NCBI GenBank assembly: GCA_902491535.1
Contig: CABUHS010000001.1
Span: 101,927 to 165,926, forward strand
DNA: 64,000 nt
Origin: an uncultured Eubacteriales bacterium
GTDB taxonomy: Bacteria; Bacillota; Clostridia; Oscillospirales; CAG-272
Direction of reading: 5' to 3'
The position numbers were made by a program, and so were the translations under genes. Positions 1 to 8,057 of the stretch are shown piece after piece. Below the pieces are notes generated by a model. That model was not told the DNA's origin. It ran no database searches and was given only the letters and a program-made list of their open reading frames with translations. Positions within the stretch are counted from its first letter, which is position 1, and the number at the start of each line of letters is the position of its first letter.

Positions 1-203
1 TCAGTATATGACGACGGCTGTTCTTCATTGCTTATCGTATCGGAGATCCTCGACTCCGCAGCAGTATCGGAAACAATATCCGTATCGGCAAATACAGAAA
101 ATCCGGGAAACAGCAATGCGCCGATCAGCACAAGTGCGGCGGCGAAACTCACCGCTGCGCGAATCCTGTTCCGCCTATGATGTTTTTTACACGAATTTGT
201 CAT
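1..203 (-). CDS. Secreted or membrane-anchored protein, N-terminus only (runs off the left edge)
   Basis: Only the first 67 codons are inside the window. The ATG at 203 is preceded on the minus strand by AGGAAAG about ten bases upstream. The N-terminus is a clear Sec signal peptide: a Lys/Arg/His-rich stretch at residues 5-16, a hydrophobic core at about 17-36, and a likely cleavage after Phe-Ala near residue 37. An acidic, Ser/Thr-rich segment follows, as in many cell-surface proteins. The function cannot be told from this fragment. The gene lies downstream of the terminator of the pgk-tpiA operon, so it should have its own promoter. Confidence 0.7.
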   Translation of the reverse strand, partial: MTNSCKKHHRRNRIRAAVSFAAALVLIGALLFPGFSVFADTDIVSDTAAESRISDTISNEEQPSSYT

Positions 204-286
204 TTTAATTAATATCTTTCCTAAACATGTGCGCTGTAAAATATCTCGCCGCAAATGTCTTTCAGCGGCCAAATTACAGTTTTATA

Positions 287-373
287 CAAAAAAGCCGGAA
301 AACCGCAGCAGAAAAGGTTACGCTTTATAGGCAGCTGTCCTTCTGCCGCAAAGCGGTCTTCCGGCTTACATGT
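287..373 (-). terminator. Intrinsic terminator of the pgk-tpiA operon
   Basis: Read on the minus strand, GCCGGAAGACCGC pairs with GCGGTTTTCCGGC and is followed by TTTTTTG. Inside the stem an AGAAGG/CCTTTT-type pairing extends it. It lies beyond the tandem repeats, so those repeats are part of the tpiA 3' untranslated region. Confidence 0.7.
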
Positions 374-385
374 TCAATTTGTTTT

Positions 386-683
386 TTATTGTGAAGCAAC
401 AAGGCTCCGGGGCATCCGCCCGCAATCTTTGATTGCGCACGGCGGGTCGGGTTCTTATTGTGAATTGTAAAACAACAAGGTTCCGGGGTACCCGCCCGCA
501 ATCTTTGATTGCGCACGGCAGGTCGGGTTCTTATTGTGAATTGTGAAACAACAAGGTTCCAGGGTACCCGCCCGCAATCTTTGATTGCGCACGGGCAGGT
601 CGGGTTCTTATTGTGAATTGTAAAACAACAAGGTTCCGGGGTACCCGCCCACAATCTTCGATTGTGCCAGGCGGGTCGGGTTA
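386..683 (-). repeat. Four tandem copies of an ~80-bp hairpin element (family R, locus R1)
   Basis: Four near-identical units occur between the tpiA stop and its terminator. In tpiA transcript orientation each unit reads: GAACCCGACCCGCC, then a small hairpin (CGCAATC, loop AAA, GATTGCG), then GGCGGGTACCCCGGAACC, then TTGTTGTTTCACAATAA. The outer CCCGCC/GGCGGG arms also pair. Single or degenerate copies occur at 12136, 13537, 16463, 26322 and 32747. There are no unique spacers between units, so this is not a CRISPR array. Confidence 0.85.
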
Positions 684-1454
684 TTATTTTTGAGCAGCGT
701 TTACAATAACGGCAAAATCGTCGGGTTTAAGCGACGCTCCGCCGATAAGACCGCCGTCAACGTTCACCTTTCCGAGAAGCTCCTCTGCATTGGCAGCATT
801 CATGGATCCGCCGTACTGAATGGTAAGCGCTTCGGCAGCGTCAGCTCCGTAAAGCTTTGCGACTTCATCACGTATGATTCCGCATACTTCATCTGCCTGT
901 TCAGGAGTAGCAGTTTCACCGGTTCCGATTGCCCAGACGGGTTCATAAGCAATGATTACTTTCTTAAGCTGCTCTGCAGAAACTCCGAAAAGTGCAGCAG
1001 ATGTCTGCATTCTTACGAGCTTTTCTGTTCTGTCATGCTTGCGCTCGTAGAGAGTCTCTCCGACGCAGACAATTGCTGTCATTCCCGCGTCAAGCGCAGC
1101 CTTAGTACGGAGATTTACGGTAACATCAGTCTCTGCGAAATACTGACGTCTCTCGGAGTGACCTATGATAACATATTCAATACCGCACTCGGTAAGCATA
1201 TCAGCAGATATTTCACCGGTAAAAGCTCCGTTTTTTTCAAAATGCACATTCTGAGCGCCGATCTTTATGTTAGTGCCCTTAGCTGCTTCAACAGCGTTAT
1301 ATATGTCAACAAACGGAACACAAAGAACAATGTCACATCCGTTTTTACCCTCAGTAAGGGGCGCAAGTTTATTTATCATTGCTGTAGTTGCGGAGGGAGT
1401 ATTATTCATCTTCCAGTTGCCGGCTATAACGGCGCGTCTGCATTCTTTCTTCAT
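684..1454 (-). CDS. tpiA: Triosephosphate isomerase
   Basis: Interconverts dihydroxyacetone phosphate and glyceraldehyde 3-phosphate in cytosolic glycolysis and gluconeogenesis. At 256 residues it has normal family length. GNWKMN with the catalytic Lys lies at residues 12-17, IGHSERR with the catalytic His near residue 98, AYEPVWAIGTG with the catalytic Glu near residue 170, and the C-terminal phosphate loop QYGGSMNAAN near 215. It follows pgk by 90 bp on the same strand, a common glycolytic arrangement, and probably shares its transcript. The 3' region carries four tandem hairpin repeats before the terminator. Confidence 0.97.
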   Translation of the reverse strand: MKKECRRAVIAGNWKMNNTPSATTAMINKLAPLTEGKNGCDIVLCVPFVDIYNAVEAAKGTNIKIGAQNVHFEKNGAFTGEISADMLTECGIEYVIIGHSERRQYFAETDVTVNLRTKAALDAGMTAIVCVGETLYERKHDRTEKLVRMQTSAALFGVSAEQLKKVIIAYEPVWAIGTGETATPEQADEVCGIIRDEVAKLYGADAAEALTIQYGGSMNAANAEELLGKVNVDGGLIGGASLKPDDFAVIVNAAQK

Positions 1455-1544
1455 TTTATATCAGTCTCTTTTCTTTATAATATATGAAATGCGGAGAGCA
1501 GAACACTGTTCTGCTCTCTGCCGGTCTGCCTTCAATACCGCAGA

Positions 1545-2732
1545 TTAGTCCTTATCGCTGAGGCATGCGATTCCGGGAAGGCTCTTGCCCTCGAGGAATT
1601 CGAGAGATGCACCGCCGCCTGTAGAGATGTGAGTCATCTTATCGGCATATCCGAGCTTTTCAACAGCCGCTGCGGAGTCACCGCCGCCGATTATAGATAC
1701 TGCATCTGACTCTGCTATAGCCTTTGCAACTGCACGTGTACCCGAAGCAAAGTTCTCCCACTCGGAAACACCCATCGGTCCATTCCATACAACAGTTCCC
1801 GCACCGGAAATCGTCTTAGCGTAAAGCTCCTGAGTAATAGAACCGATATCAAGTCCCATCCAACCATCCGGAATGCTGTCAGAATAGATTCTCATGAAAG
1901 TGGTATCTTCCTTATACTCACGTCCAATCACATTGTCAACAGGAAGCAGGAAGTTAACCTTCTTTTCTCTTGCTTTATTGATAAGCTCGAGAGCGAGATC
2001 AAGCTTATCCTCTTCGCAGATAGATGAGCCTGTCGTATTTCCGAGCGCGCGGAAGAAGGTATAAGCCATACCGCCGCCGATAATAAGAGTGTCGACCTTT
2101 TCGATAAGGTTGTTGATAACACCGATCTTATCGGAAACCTTTGCACCGCCGAGTATAGCTACAAAAGGACGCTTCGGCTCACTGAGCGCGCCGCCCATAA
2201 TGGAGATCTCCTTCTGAATCAGATATCCGCATGCGGAAGGAAGATAATCTGCAACTCCCGCGGTGGAAGCATGCGCACGGTGAGCTGTACCGAACGCATC
2301 GTTTACATATATGTCAGCAAGACTTGCAAGCGCCTTAGCAAAGTCAGGATCGTTCTTCTCCTCTTCCTTGTGGAAACGTACATTCTCGATAAGCATGATA
2401 TCGCCGTCTTTGAGTGCATCTGCCTTTGCATGAGCGTCATCACCAATAACGTCCTTTGCGATCGGAACTTCTTTGCCGAGCAGCTCGCCAATGCGTGCAG
2501 CTACGGGAGCAAGCGAATATGCCATATTGAACTCGCCCTTCGGACGTCCGAAGTGAGAGCAAAGGATAACCTTTGCGCCCTGGGCTGAAAGATATTTTAC
2601 TGTAGGAAGAGCCTCAACGATACGCTTATCGTCTGTAATAACGCCGTCCTTCATAGGAACATTGAAATCGCATCTTACAAGAACTCTTTTTCCGCTGCAT
2701 TCGATGTCTTCGATAGTCTTCTTGTTGTACAT
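1545..2732 (-). CDS. pgk: Phosphoglycerate kinase
   Basis: Transfers phosphate from 1,3-bisphosphoglycerate to ADP in glycolysis. The length of 395 residues matches bacterial monofunctional enzymes. RCDFNVPM near residue 20 and NDAFGTAHRAHAST near residue 145 form the substrate-binding N-domain. GGAKVSDKIGVI near 195 and GGGDSAAAVEKLG near 350 are the nucleotide-binding motifs. The start has a usable ribosome binding site (GAGGTGAAG). A sigma-A-like promoter, TTGATA-17 bp-TAATAT, lies about 80 bp upstream. It heads the pgk-tpiA unit and is divergent from dpaA. Confidence 0.97.
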   Translation of the reverse strand: MYNKKTIEDIECSGKRVLVRCDFNVPMKDGVITDDKRIVEALPTVKYLSAQGAKVILCSHFGRPKGEFNMAYSLAPVAARIGELLGKEVPIAKDVIGDDAHAKADALKDGDIMLIENVRFHKEEEKNDPDFAKALASLADIYVNDAFGTAHRAHASTAGVADYLPSACGYLIQKEISIMGGALSEPKRPFVAILGGAKVSDKIGVINNLIEKVDTLIIGGGMAYTFFRALGNTTGSSICEEDKLDLALELINKAREKKVNFLLPVDNVIGREYKEDTTFMRIYSDSIPDGWMGLDIGSITQELYAKTISGAGTVVWNGPMGVSEWENFASGTRAVAKAIAESDAVSIIGGGDSAAAVEKLGYADKMTHISTGGGASLEFLEGKSLPGIACLSDKD

Positions 2733-2807
2733 TAAACTTCACCTCAAAAATTTATTATCCTGATTATGCGGCCGTCTGCGCGACCGTACATATCTACATA
2801 CGGTATA

Positions 2808-2836
2808 ATATTACCACACTCGGAAGAAATTATCAA
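2808..2836 (-). promoter_or_regulatory. Promoter of pgk-tpiA
   Basis: On the minus strand, TTGATA and TAATAT are separated by exactly 17 bp, about 80 bp upstream of the pgk start. The -10 region is embedded in the near-palindrome GGTAATATTATACC, which might serve as an operator. Function is inferred from spacing and match only. Confidence 0.55.
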
Positions 2837-2922
2837 TATAATAATGATAAATTTTCAGATAAATAACAGTTTTTTTACTTAGATCTGCCCTTTCGACAAC
2901 ATTTTACCATTTAAAAATGTGT

Positions 2923-2938
2923 TGTTTCACGTGAAGCA
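2923..2938. other. parS-like ParB binding site
   Basis: TGTTTCACGTGAAGCA matches the conserved bacterial parS palindrome TGTTTCACGTGAAACA at 15 of 16 positions. It lies in the pgk/dpaA intergenic region about 38 kb from oriC, as expected because parS sites cluster near the origin. I found no second copy in the window. ParA and ParB are not encoded here. Confidence 0.8.
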
Positions 2939-3064
2939 ACGCCGTAATTCCATTTTGTGTAAACCGAATAAACACAATAAAACAGTGTCAAAATTCTTCT
3001 TATTAACATAAACTGTTACAAACGGAAAATGAAGGACCGCTGACTGCGGTACAGGTGAAAGATT

Positions 3065-3967
3065 TTGAACAGTGATATAAAGATCGGCGTGATCGGCGGC
3101 GACGAAAGGCAGCTTGTAATCGCACAAACTCTTTCCGACGCCGGATTTGAAGTCGCCGTATTCGGCTTTAAAGATCCCGGAGCATTTCATAAGGGCATAA
3201 CACGCAGCACCGATCTGCGCGGAGCCGTACATGATTCCGCTGCAATCGTTCTGCCGCTTCCGTACAGCAGAGACGGAAAAAACATTTTTTGCCCGCTCGG
3301 AAGCGAGCATGAGCAAGCTGTCGGAACTGCCGAGCTTTTCGAATATCTCAACCCGGATCAGCTTGTGATCGGGGGAAATTTCGATGAGAACATAATGTGT
3401 GAAGCGAAAGCGCTCGGAATAAAGCTATGCGATTACTATACGCGGGAGGATATCGGTATACTGAACGCCATACCGTCCGCAGAAGGAGCCCTTGAAGTCG
3501 CTTTTCGGGAGCTTCCCGTTACCATATACGGATCATCAGTACACATTCTGGGATTCGGAAAGATCGGAAAGGTACTCTCAAAAATCTTGTATTCTCTCGG
3601 AGCCGACGTAACTGTATATGCAAGAGCAAAATCGGATCTTGCATGGATAAAAGTTTACGGATACCGAAGCTATGACATAACACAGCTTGATCGGCTATCC
3701 GCGCCGTTTGAAGGGGCAACGGTCATCTTTAACACCGTTCCGAAGCAACTTTTAGATGAGAGCATTTTGAAAAAAATGTCCCCCGACACTCTTATAATAG
3801 ATCTTGCATCCGCACCGGGCGGAGTAGACACCGAAGCGGCTGAAAAACTCGGAATAAAGACCGTACGGGCGCTGTCACTTCCCGGCAAAACAGCGCCGAT
3901 ATCGGCAGGTAAAATAATCAGCGAAGGAATATTCGGAATTCTTCAGGGCGAAGGAATAATTCCGTAA
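3065..3967 (+). CDS. dpaA: Dipicolinate synthase subunit A
   Basis: Makes dipicolinic acid from a lysine-pathway intermediate in the mother cell during sporulation, as one half of the DpaA-DpaB enzyme. The protein has 300 residues. An N-terminal domain begins KIGVIGGDERQL, and a dinucleotide-binding Rossmann domain with GFGKIG lies near residue 162. The start is TTG, chosen because AGGTGAAAG stands just upstream and the family N-terminus begins there. dpaB follows 139 bp downstream on the same strand. Its presence is a strong sign that the organism forms endospores. Confidence 0.93.
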   Translation: MNSDIKIGVIGGDERQLVIAQTLSDAGFEVAVFGFKDPGAFHKGITRSTDLRGAVHDSAAIVLPLPYSRDGKNIFCPLGSEHEQAVGTAELFEYLNPDQLVIGGNFDENIMCEAKALGIKLCDYYTREDIGILNAIPSAEGALEVAFRELPVTIYGSSVHILGFGKIGKVLSKILYSLGADVTVYARAKSDLAWIKVYGYRSYDITQLDRLSAPFEGATVIFNTVPKQLLDESILKKMSPDTLIIDLASAPGGVDTEAAEKLGIKTVRALSLPGKTAPISAGKIISEGIFGILQGEGIIP

Positions 3968-4106
3968 CCGACATTATCCGCAGATAAATATAACCTATGC
4001 AGCAGTAAGCAAGCAAAACAGAACTTTAAACAAAATAATAACTTACGGATAAATAACAAACAGCCGTCTGCCATGCGCCGGGACGGAAAAGGAGCGAAAT
4101 TAAAAA

Positions 4107-4700
4107 TTGAGTACCGCAGATAAAAAAATAAAACTCGGATACGCAATGTGCGGATCGTTCTGTACGCTGAAAAAATCTTTCGGCGAACTTGAAAAACTGA
4201 GTAAAACCGGTATGGATATCATACCGATAGTAAACGACAGCGTTTACTCTACAGATACGAGATTCGGCACTGCGCAGGAACATATAGAAATGCTGGAGGG
4301 AATATGCGGAAAAACGGTAATACATACCGTTAAGCAGGCAGAACCCCTCGGTCCAAAAGAGCCGCTTGATATTCTTGTAATAGCGCCGTGTACAGGAAAT
4401 ACCCTGTCCAAAATGGCTGCGGGAATAACCGATTCGGCGGTTACTATGGCGGCAAAAGCCCATTTACGCGGAAACAGGCCTCTTGTAATAGCGCTCGCAA
4501 CAAACGACGCCCTTTCATCAAATCTTCATTCTATCGCGGCAATGGGAATGAGAAAAAACGTTTTCTTTGTACCGCTCGGGCAGGATGATCCGGAACACAA
4601 GCCGTATTCACTTGTAGCCGATTTTTCAAAGCTTCAGCGCACAATTCTCTCGGCACTGTCAGGTATACAGCTTCAGCCGATTATAACGACATACCAATAA
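4107..4700 (+). CDS. dpaB: Dipicolinate synthase subunit B
   Basis: Flavoprotein-like partner of DpaA in dipicolinate synthesis for the spore core. It has 197 residues. The N-terminal GYAMCGSFCTL and the central APCTGNTLSKMAAGITD are typical of the DpaB/flavoprotein-decarboxylase fold. The start is TTG with GGAG 11 bases upstream. A strong terminator follows the stop by a few bases, so dpaA-dpaB looks like a two-gene operon. The gap of 139 bp between the two genes is longer than in many relatives. Confidence 0.93.
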   Translation: MSTADKKIKLGYAMCGSFCTLKKSFGELEKLSKTGMDIIPIVNDSVYSTDTRFGTAQEHIEMLEGICGKTVIHTVKQAEPLGPKEPLDILVIAPCTGNTLSKMAAGITDSAVTMAAKAHLRGNRPLVIALATNDALSSNLHSIAAMGMRKNVFFVPLGQDDPEHKPYSLVADFSKLQRTILSALSGIQLQPIITTYQ

Positions 4701-4706
4701 GCGCAC

Positions 4707-4735
4707 AAAAAGGGACTGATTACAGTCCCTTTTTG
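4707..4735 (+). terminator. Intrinsic terminator of dpaAB
   Basis: AAAAAGGGACTG, loop ATTA, CAGTCCCTTTTT: a perfect 12-bp stem ending in a T run directly after the dpaB stop. Confidence 0.9.
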
Positions 4736-4802
4736 TTAACAGAGCTTTCCGTCAAACACAAGCCGCTCTGTCGCCGACAAGTTCATAAATATACCGAAAA
4801 AA

Positions 4803-5018
4803 TCAGTATATTGAAGACATCACACTTGCCACAAGTCCACCATAGATAATCATAAGAACTACCCCGGCAATTACACCGACTAAGGCACCCTTTCCGGCAC
4901 TTTTAGCTTTGAGCGGATAGTCTTGCTTCCAGACCAGATACAGAATAAGTCCGACAACCGGAATCAAAAATCCAAGAAAAGCCCATCCAAAACTCGATTC
5001 GTCATCACAATGTTTCAT
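4803..5018 (-). CDS. Small two-span membrane protein
   Basis: A 71-residue protein with two hydrophobic segments, about residues 10-29 (rich in Gly, Phe, Leu) and 41-66, joined by a short basic loop containing Lys-Ser-Ala-Gly-Lys. The N-terminal sequence is acidic and starts Met-Lys-His-Cys-Asp-Asp. No catalytic motif is visible. GGAAG precedes the ATG. It is divergent from a small HTH regulator. Its promoter, TTGACA-17-TATAAT at 5063-5091, contains the palindrome GTCATAATTATGAC in the spacer, so repression by the neighbour is likely. The function is unknown; similar short membrane proteins often pair with YozG-type regulators. Confidence 0.75.
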   Translation of the reverse strand: MKHCDDESSFGWAFLGFLIPVVGLILYLVWKQDYPLKAKSAGKGALVGVIAGVVLMIIYGGLVASVMSSIY

Positions 5019-5062
5019 AATTTTATCTTCCTTTCCGATAACTTTCTGTTATCTATATTTAT

Positions 5063-5113
5063 ATTATAGTCATAATTATGACCATTGTCAAGTATAATAT
5101 TATAAGTTATCAT
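5063..5113. promoter_or_regulatory. Overlapping divergent promoters with a palindromic operator
   Basis: Minus strand: TTGACA (5086-5091), 17-bp spacer, TATAAT (5063-5068), a consensus sigma-A promoter for the membrane-protein gene. The perfect 14-bp palindrome GTCATAATTATGAC (5069-5082) fills most of its spacer. Plus strand: TTGTCA (5085-5090), 17 bp, TATCAT (5108-5113) drives the HTH gene. The two -35 elements overlap, so one bound repressor could control both genes. Confidence 0.7.
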
Positions 5114-5130
5114 AAAAAAGGGTGATATAA

Positions 5131-5349
5131 ATGATAGTATATACTCCTTTTTGGGATACCTTAGAAAAATCAGAAGAAACCACATATACGCTTATACACA
5201 AACACAAAATAAGCAGTGCAACTATTAACAGAATAAGGCATAATGAAGGCATAAGCACACTTAAAATCAATGACTTATGCCGAATCCTGAATTGCCGTGT
5301 CGAAGATATCCTTTTATATGTAGAAGATAAAAACGATCAGAAACTTTAA
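5131..5349 (+). CDS. Small helix-turn-helix (Cro/CI-type, YozG-like) transcriptional regulator
   Basis: A 72-residue protein. A helix-turn-helix spans about residues 15-60; SATINRIRHNEGISTLKINDL fits helices 2-4 of the XRE fold, and CRILNCRVEDILLYVED matches the end of YozG-like regulators. There is no dimerisation or ligand domain beyond this. AGGGTGA lies seven bases before the ATG. The gene is divergent from the small membrane-protein gene and probably controls both through the intergenic palindrome. It ends in a long-stem terminator. Confidence 0.85.
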   Translation: MIVYTPFWDTLEKSEETTYTLIHKHKISSATINRIRHNEGISTLKINDLCRILNCRVEDILLYVEDKNDQKL

Positions 5350-5360
5350 TTCAAATATAA

Positions 5361-5409
5361 AACAAAGCTGCTATACTGTAGTATACCACAGATAGCAGCT
5401 TCTTTGTTT
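5361..5409 (+). terminator. Terminator after the HTH gene
   Basis: AACAAAGCTGCTAT pairs with ATAGCAGCTTCTTTGTT, with one bulge, around a central self-complementary part. It lies between convergent genes and could also serve nth from the other side. Confidence 0.7.
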
Positions 5410-5500
5410 AATGATACCGTACCGTAAACCGATTTAACAGAGGTTTCCGACACAACTTTTATACTATTTCAATTTACGATTCTACGTACAATACCGTATA

Positions 5501-6181
5501 CTATTTGTCACGCTTTGCATAGTGCAGGCAAAGCGACGAAAGCTTGCATCCGTCGCACGCCGGGCTGCGAGCAGTACAAACATCACGTCCGTACATAACG
5601 AGCCTATGGCAAAAATCAGACTGTTCCTCAGGCTGTATAAGCTCTGACAGTATGCGTTCGGTCTTGACAGGATCTTTTTGATCTTCAGGATAAAATCCGA
5701 GCTTCCCGGAAATACGGATGCAATGTGTATCGGCAACAATTGCAGGAAGTCCGAAAATGTCGCCGCGGAGAAGATTAGCTATCTTGCGCCCTACTCCGGG
5801 CAGTGAAAGAAGCTCATCCATCTCTTGAGGAAGCTCTCCACCAAATTTTTCACATATCATTCTTGATGCATCTATAAGGTTCTGCGCCTTGGTTCTGTAC
5901 AGTCCGCACGGGCGCACTATTTCAGCAAGCTCGTCAAAATCAGCCGCCGCCATATCCGCCGCTGTCGGATATTTTTCAAACAAAGGTCCGGATACGATAT
6001 TTACTCTTTTATCCGTACACTGAGCGGACAGTCTGCCCTGAACAAGCAGCTTCCACGGATCGGAAGCGTATTCGAGCGCACATACCGCCTGCGGATATAT
6101 TTCCTTAAGTACAGATACTATATATGCCGCCCGTTCGCGGTCAGTCATTCCGAATATCTTTTCAGTTTCCGTTTTTTTCAT
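5501..6181 (-). CDS. nth: Endonuclease III (DNA glycosylase/AP lyase)
   Basis: Removes oxidised pyrimidines and cleaves abasic sites in base-excision repair. It has 226 residues. The helix-hairpin-helix LPGVGRKIANLL near residue 127 contains the catalytic Lys. VADTHCIRIS near residue 148 contains the catalytic Asp. The C-terminal cysteines are spaced C-6-C-2-C-5-C, the expected [4Fe-4S] ligand pattern. GGAG lies eight bases before the ATG. The gene is 57 bp downstream of the transpeptidase gene on the same strand and probably ends the long minus-strand housekeeping unit. Confidence 0.96.
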   Translation of the reverse strand: MKKTETEKIFGMTDRERAAYIVSVLKEIYPQAVCALEYASDPWKLLVQGRLSAQCTDKRVNIVSGPLFEKYPTAADMAAADFDELAEIVRPCGLYRTKAQNLIDASRMICEKFGGELPQEMDELLSLPGVGRKIANLLRGDIFGLPAIVADTHCIRISGKLGFYPEDQKDPVKTERILSELIQPEEQSDFCHRLVMYGRDVCTARSPACDGCKLSSLCLHYAKRDK

Positions 6182-6238
6182 AAAATATCTCCATTACGAA
6201 CATATGAATAACATTCATTCGGCTTTTAAGCAAAACAT

Positions 6239-8035
6239 TCAGCCGAAATACCCTGTAAGAAGCGCCTCCGCAGGCAGCGCCGCATTAAAACCGTCAGATC
6301 CGTTTTCAATAACACATATTACAGCTATCTGAGGAGACTCATACGGAGCAAAAGCTGCAAATACAGCGTTCGGTTCGGCTCCTTCACGCTGTGCCGTTCC
6401 GGTTTTAGCACCGATCTCATAGTTCTTTCCGGAAAATACATTTCCGACAGTTCCGCTACGTGCTGCGTCATACATTCCGCCGCGTATTACATTCAGCGTA
6501 CCCGCAGACAGCTGAGCATTGCCCAATATCTCAGGCTCTTTTTCGTAAACCGTTTCGCCTGCAGGAGAGCATACCTTTAAAAGCAGATGCTCCGAATATC
6601 TTGTGCCCCCGTTTGAAAGCACGGAAATGAAAGAACAAAGCTGTGTAGGAGTAAAAAGATTATCCGACTGCCCTATAGCTGCCGCAAGGGTTTCTCCCTC
6701 TCCCCAACCGCTGTCGCCTCGCGACGCAGGCCCGGCAAGAACAGGCTGAGCTTCGGAAAGCTCTATTCCGGACTTCTCTCCAAGTCCGAGCTTTGACGCC
6801 CAAAGATTCATTTTTTCTATCCCTGTAAGACGTCCTGTCTCAAAAAAGAAATAATTACACGAATGCTGTATCGCCGCTCGGACATTTATCGTTCCGTGAG
6901 TTGTTCCGTTCCTGCCGTAAAGCCAGCATTGCGGCGTAAAATTATCGTAGTATGTATAAATTCCCTCGTCCGTTATCACCGTATCCGGAGTTATTATTCC
7001 CTCCTCCAGCGCCGCTGCCGCCGTAGCGAGCTTCATAACCGAACCTGGCGCATACCTGCCCTGAATACTGCGGTTAAAAAGCGGTGCGGACGGATCGGCC
7101 GAGAGAGATGCATAATCGTTTTTATACTGATCTGCCGTATATGTAGGATACGATGCGCAGACAAGCAGCTCACCACTGTTTACGTCGGCCGCTGTTATTG
7201 CTCCGCCGTCAGATCCGACGTTACGCACCTGCTGCCCGAGAGCGTCAAGCGCAGATTTTTGAAGATCAATATCAATTGTAAGATATACGTTGTTTCCTGG
7301 TACCGACTCCTCGATTATCTCCGCAGATACGATATTGCCAGCTCCATCATATGTAATGAGCATCTTTCCGTCTTTACCGTGAAGATATTCTTCAAATGCA
7401 GCTTCGACTCCGTCAACACCCACAGTCGCGTCCATCGGATATCCCAGCTCACTGTAATATTCGAGAGTCCCGGCCTGTATTTTTCCGATATGACCGAGTA
7501 CATGAGCAGCATATCCGCCGTCTTCATACACACGCGAAGCTTTTTTCTCTACCGAAAGTCCGGCAGGACGCTCGCTTATAATATGCGCAATAATACTCAT
7601 AGGAGCATTTTCCGACAGTACTACTTCACTTCCGGACGCCTCGATAAGAAGCTGTTCAAGCTCTTCGTAAGAACTAAGCTCACCGTCACATCCGAATTCG
7701 CAAAGCATAAGATAAAGCTTTTCCACAGCTCCCTGATAGCTTAAAAACTGAGTCGGATTACATCTGAGTTCATACGAATACGAATTTCCGACAAGCTTTA
7801 CTCCGTTACGGTCAAAGATCTCGCCGCGCAGCGACGGTACGGTCACCGTTCTTGACGATCCTCCCAAAAGTCCCGGAAGTACAGGAGTCTGTCCTCCGAG
7901 CCATACTATCCTTACCGTAAAAAGAACAAGGATCGCTGTAAAAACACACCCCGGTACGATATACCTGTATTTATGTGTCTGCCTTTTAGATCTGTCCGCA
8001 TCACGGACATTTTTTTTTATTTTTTCTCTGCGCAT
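6239..8035 (-). CDS. Penicillin-binding protein 2-type transpeptidase
   Basis: Class B penicillin-binding protein that crosslinks peptidoglycan at the outer face of the membrane. It has about 598 residues from the ATG at 8035; a GTG at 8044 is possible but has its Shine-Dalgarno too close. A basic cytoplasmic N-tail (residues 1-25) is followed by one membrane span (about 27-47). The dimerisation domain begins at RGEIFDRNGV. The catalytic SVMK lies near residue 337, SCN near 390, and KTGTAQ near 543. This is the SxxK, SxN, KTG triad. Whether it serves elongation, division or sporulation is not decidable from sequence; it is not next to mreBCD or division genes. Confidence 0.9.
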   Translation of the reverse strand: MRREKIKKNVRDADRSKRQTHKYRYIVPGCVFTAILVLFTVRIVWLGGQTPVLPGLLGGSSRTVTVPSLRGEIFDRNGVKLVGNSYSYELRCNPTQFLSYQGAVEKLYLMLCEFGCDGELSSYEELEQLLIEASGSEVVLSENAPMSIIAHIISERPAGLSVEKKASRVYEDGGYAAHVLGHIGKIQAGTLEYYSELGYPMDATVGVDGVEAAFEEYLHGKDGKMLITYDGAGNIVSAEIIEESVPGNNVYLTIDIDLQKSALDALGQQVRNVGSDGGAITAADVNSGELLVCASYPTYTADQYKNDYASLSADPSAPLFNRSIQGRYAPGSVMKLATAAAALEEGIITPDTVITDEGIYTYYDNFTPQCWLYGRNGTTHGTINVRAAIQHSCNYFFFETGRLTGIEKMNLWASKLGLGEKSGIELSEAQPVLAGPASRGDSGWGEGETLAAAIGQSDNLFTPTQLCSFISVLSNGGTRYSEHLLLKVCSPAGETVYEKEPEILGNAQLSAGTLNVIRGGMYDAARSGTVGNVFSGKNYEIGAKTGTAQREGAEPNAVFAAFAPYESPQIAVICVIENGSDGFNAALPAEALLTGYFG

Positions 8036-8057
8036 TTTTGCCACATCCGTTCGGGCG

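Noticed and set aside
325..654. Minus-strand 109-codon frame with internally repetitive sequence
   Set aside because: Its repetition is produced by the DNA repeat units; amino-acid repeats follow the nucleotide units and no ribosome binding site or family support exists.
386..683. Regularly spaced repeats resembling a CRISPR array
   Set aside because: Whole ~80-bp units repeat without unique spacers, the units contain hairpins, and related copies are scattered elsewhere. No cas genes are present.
690..1487. Long plus-strand reading frames opposite tpiA
   Set aside because: They are antisense to a clearly identified enzyme, have no family resemblance and lack a ribosome binding site.
6863..7744. 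293-codon plus-strand frame opposite the transpeptidase
   Set aside because: Shadow of the PBP gene; Arg/Ser/Cys-rich composition typical of antisense frames.
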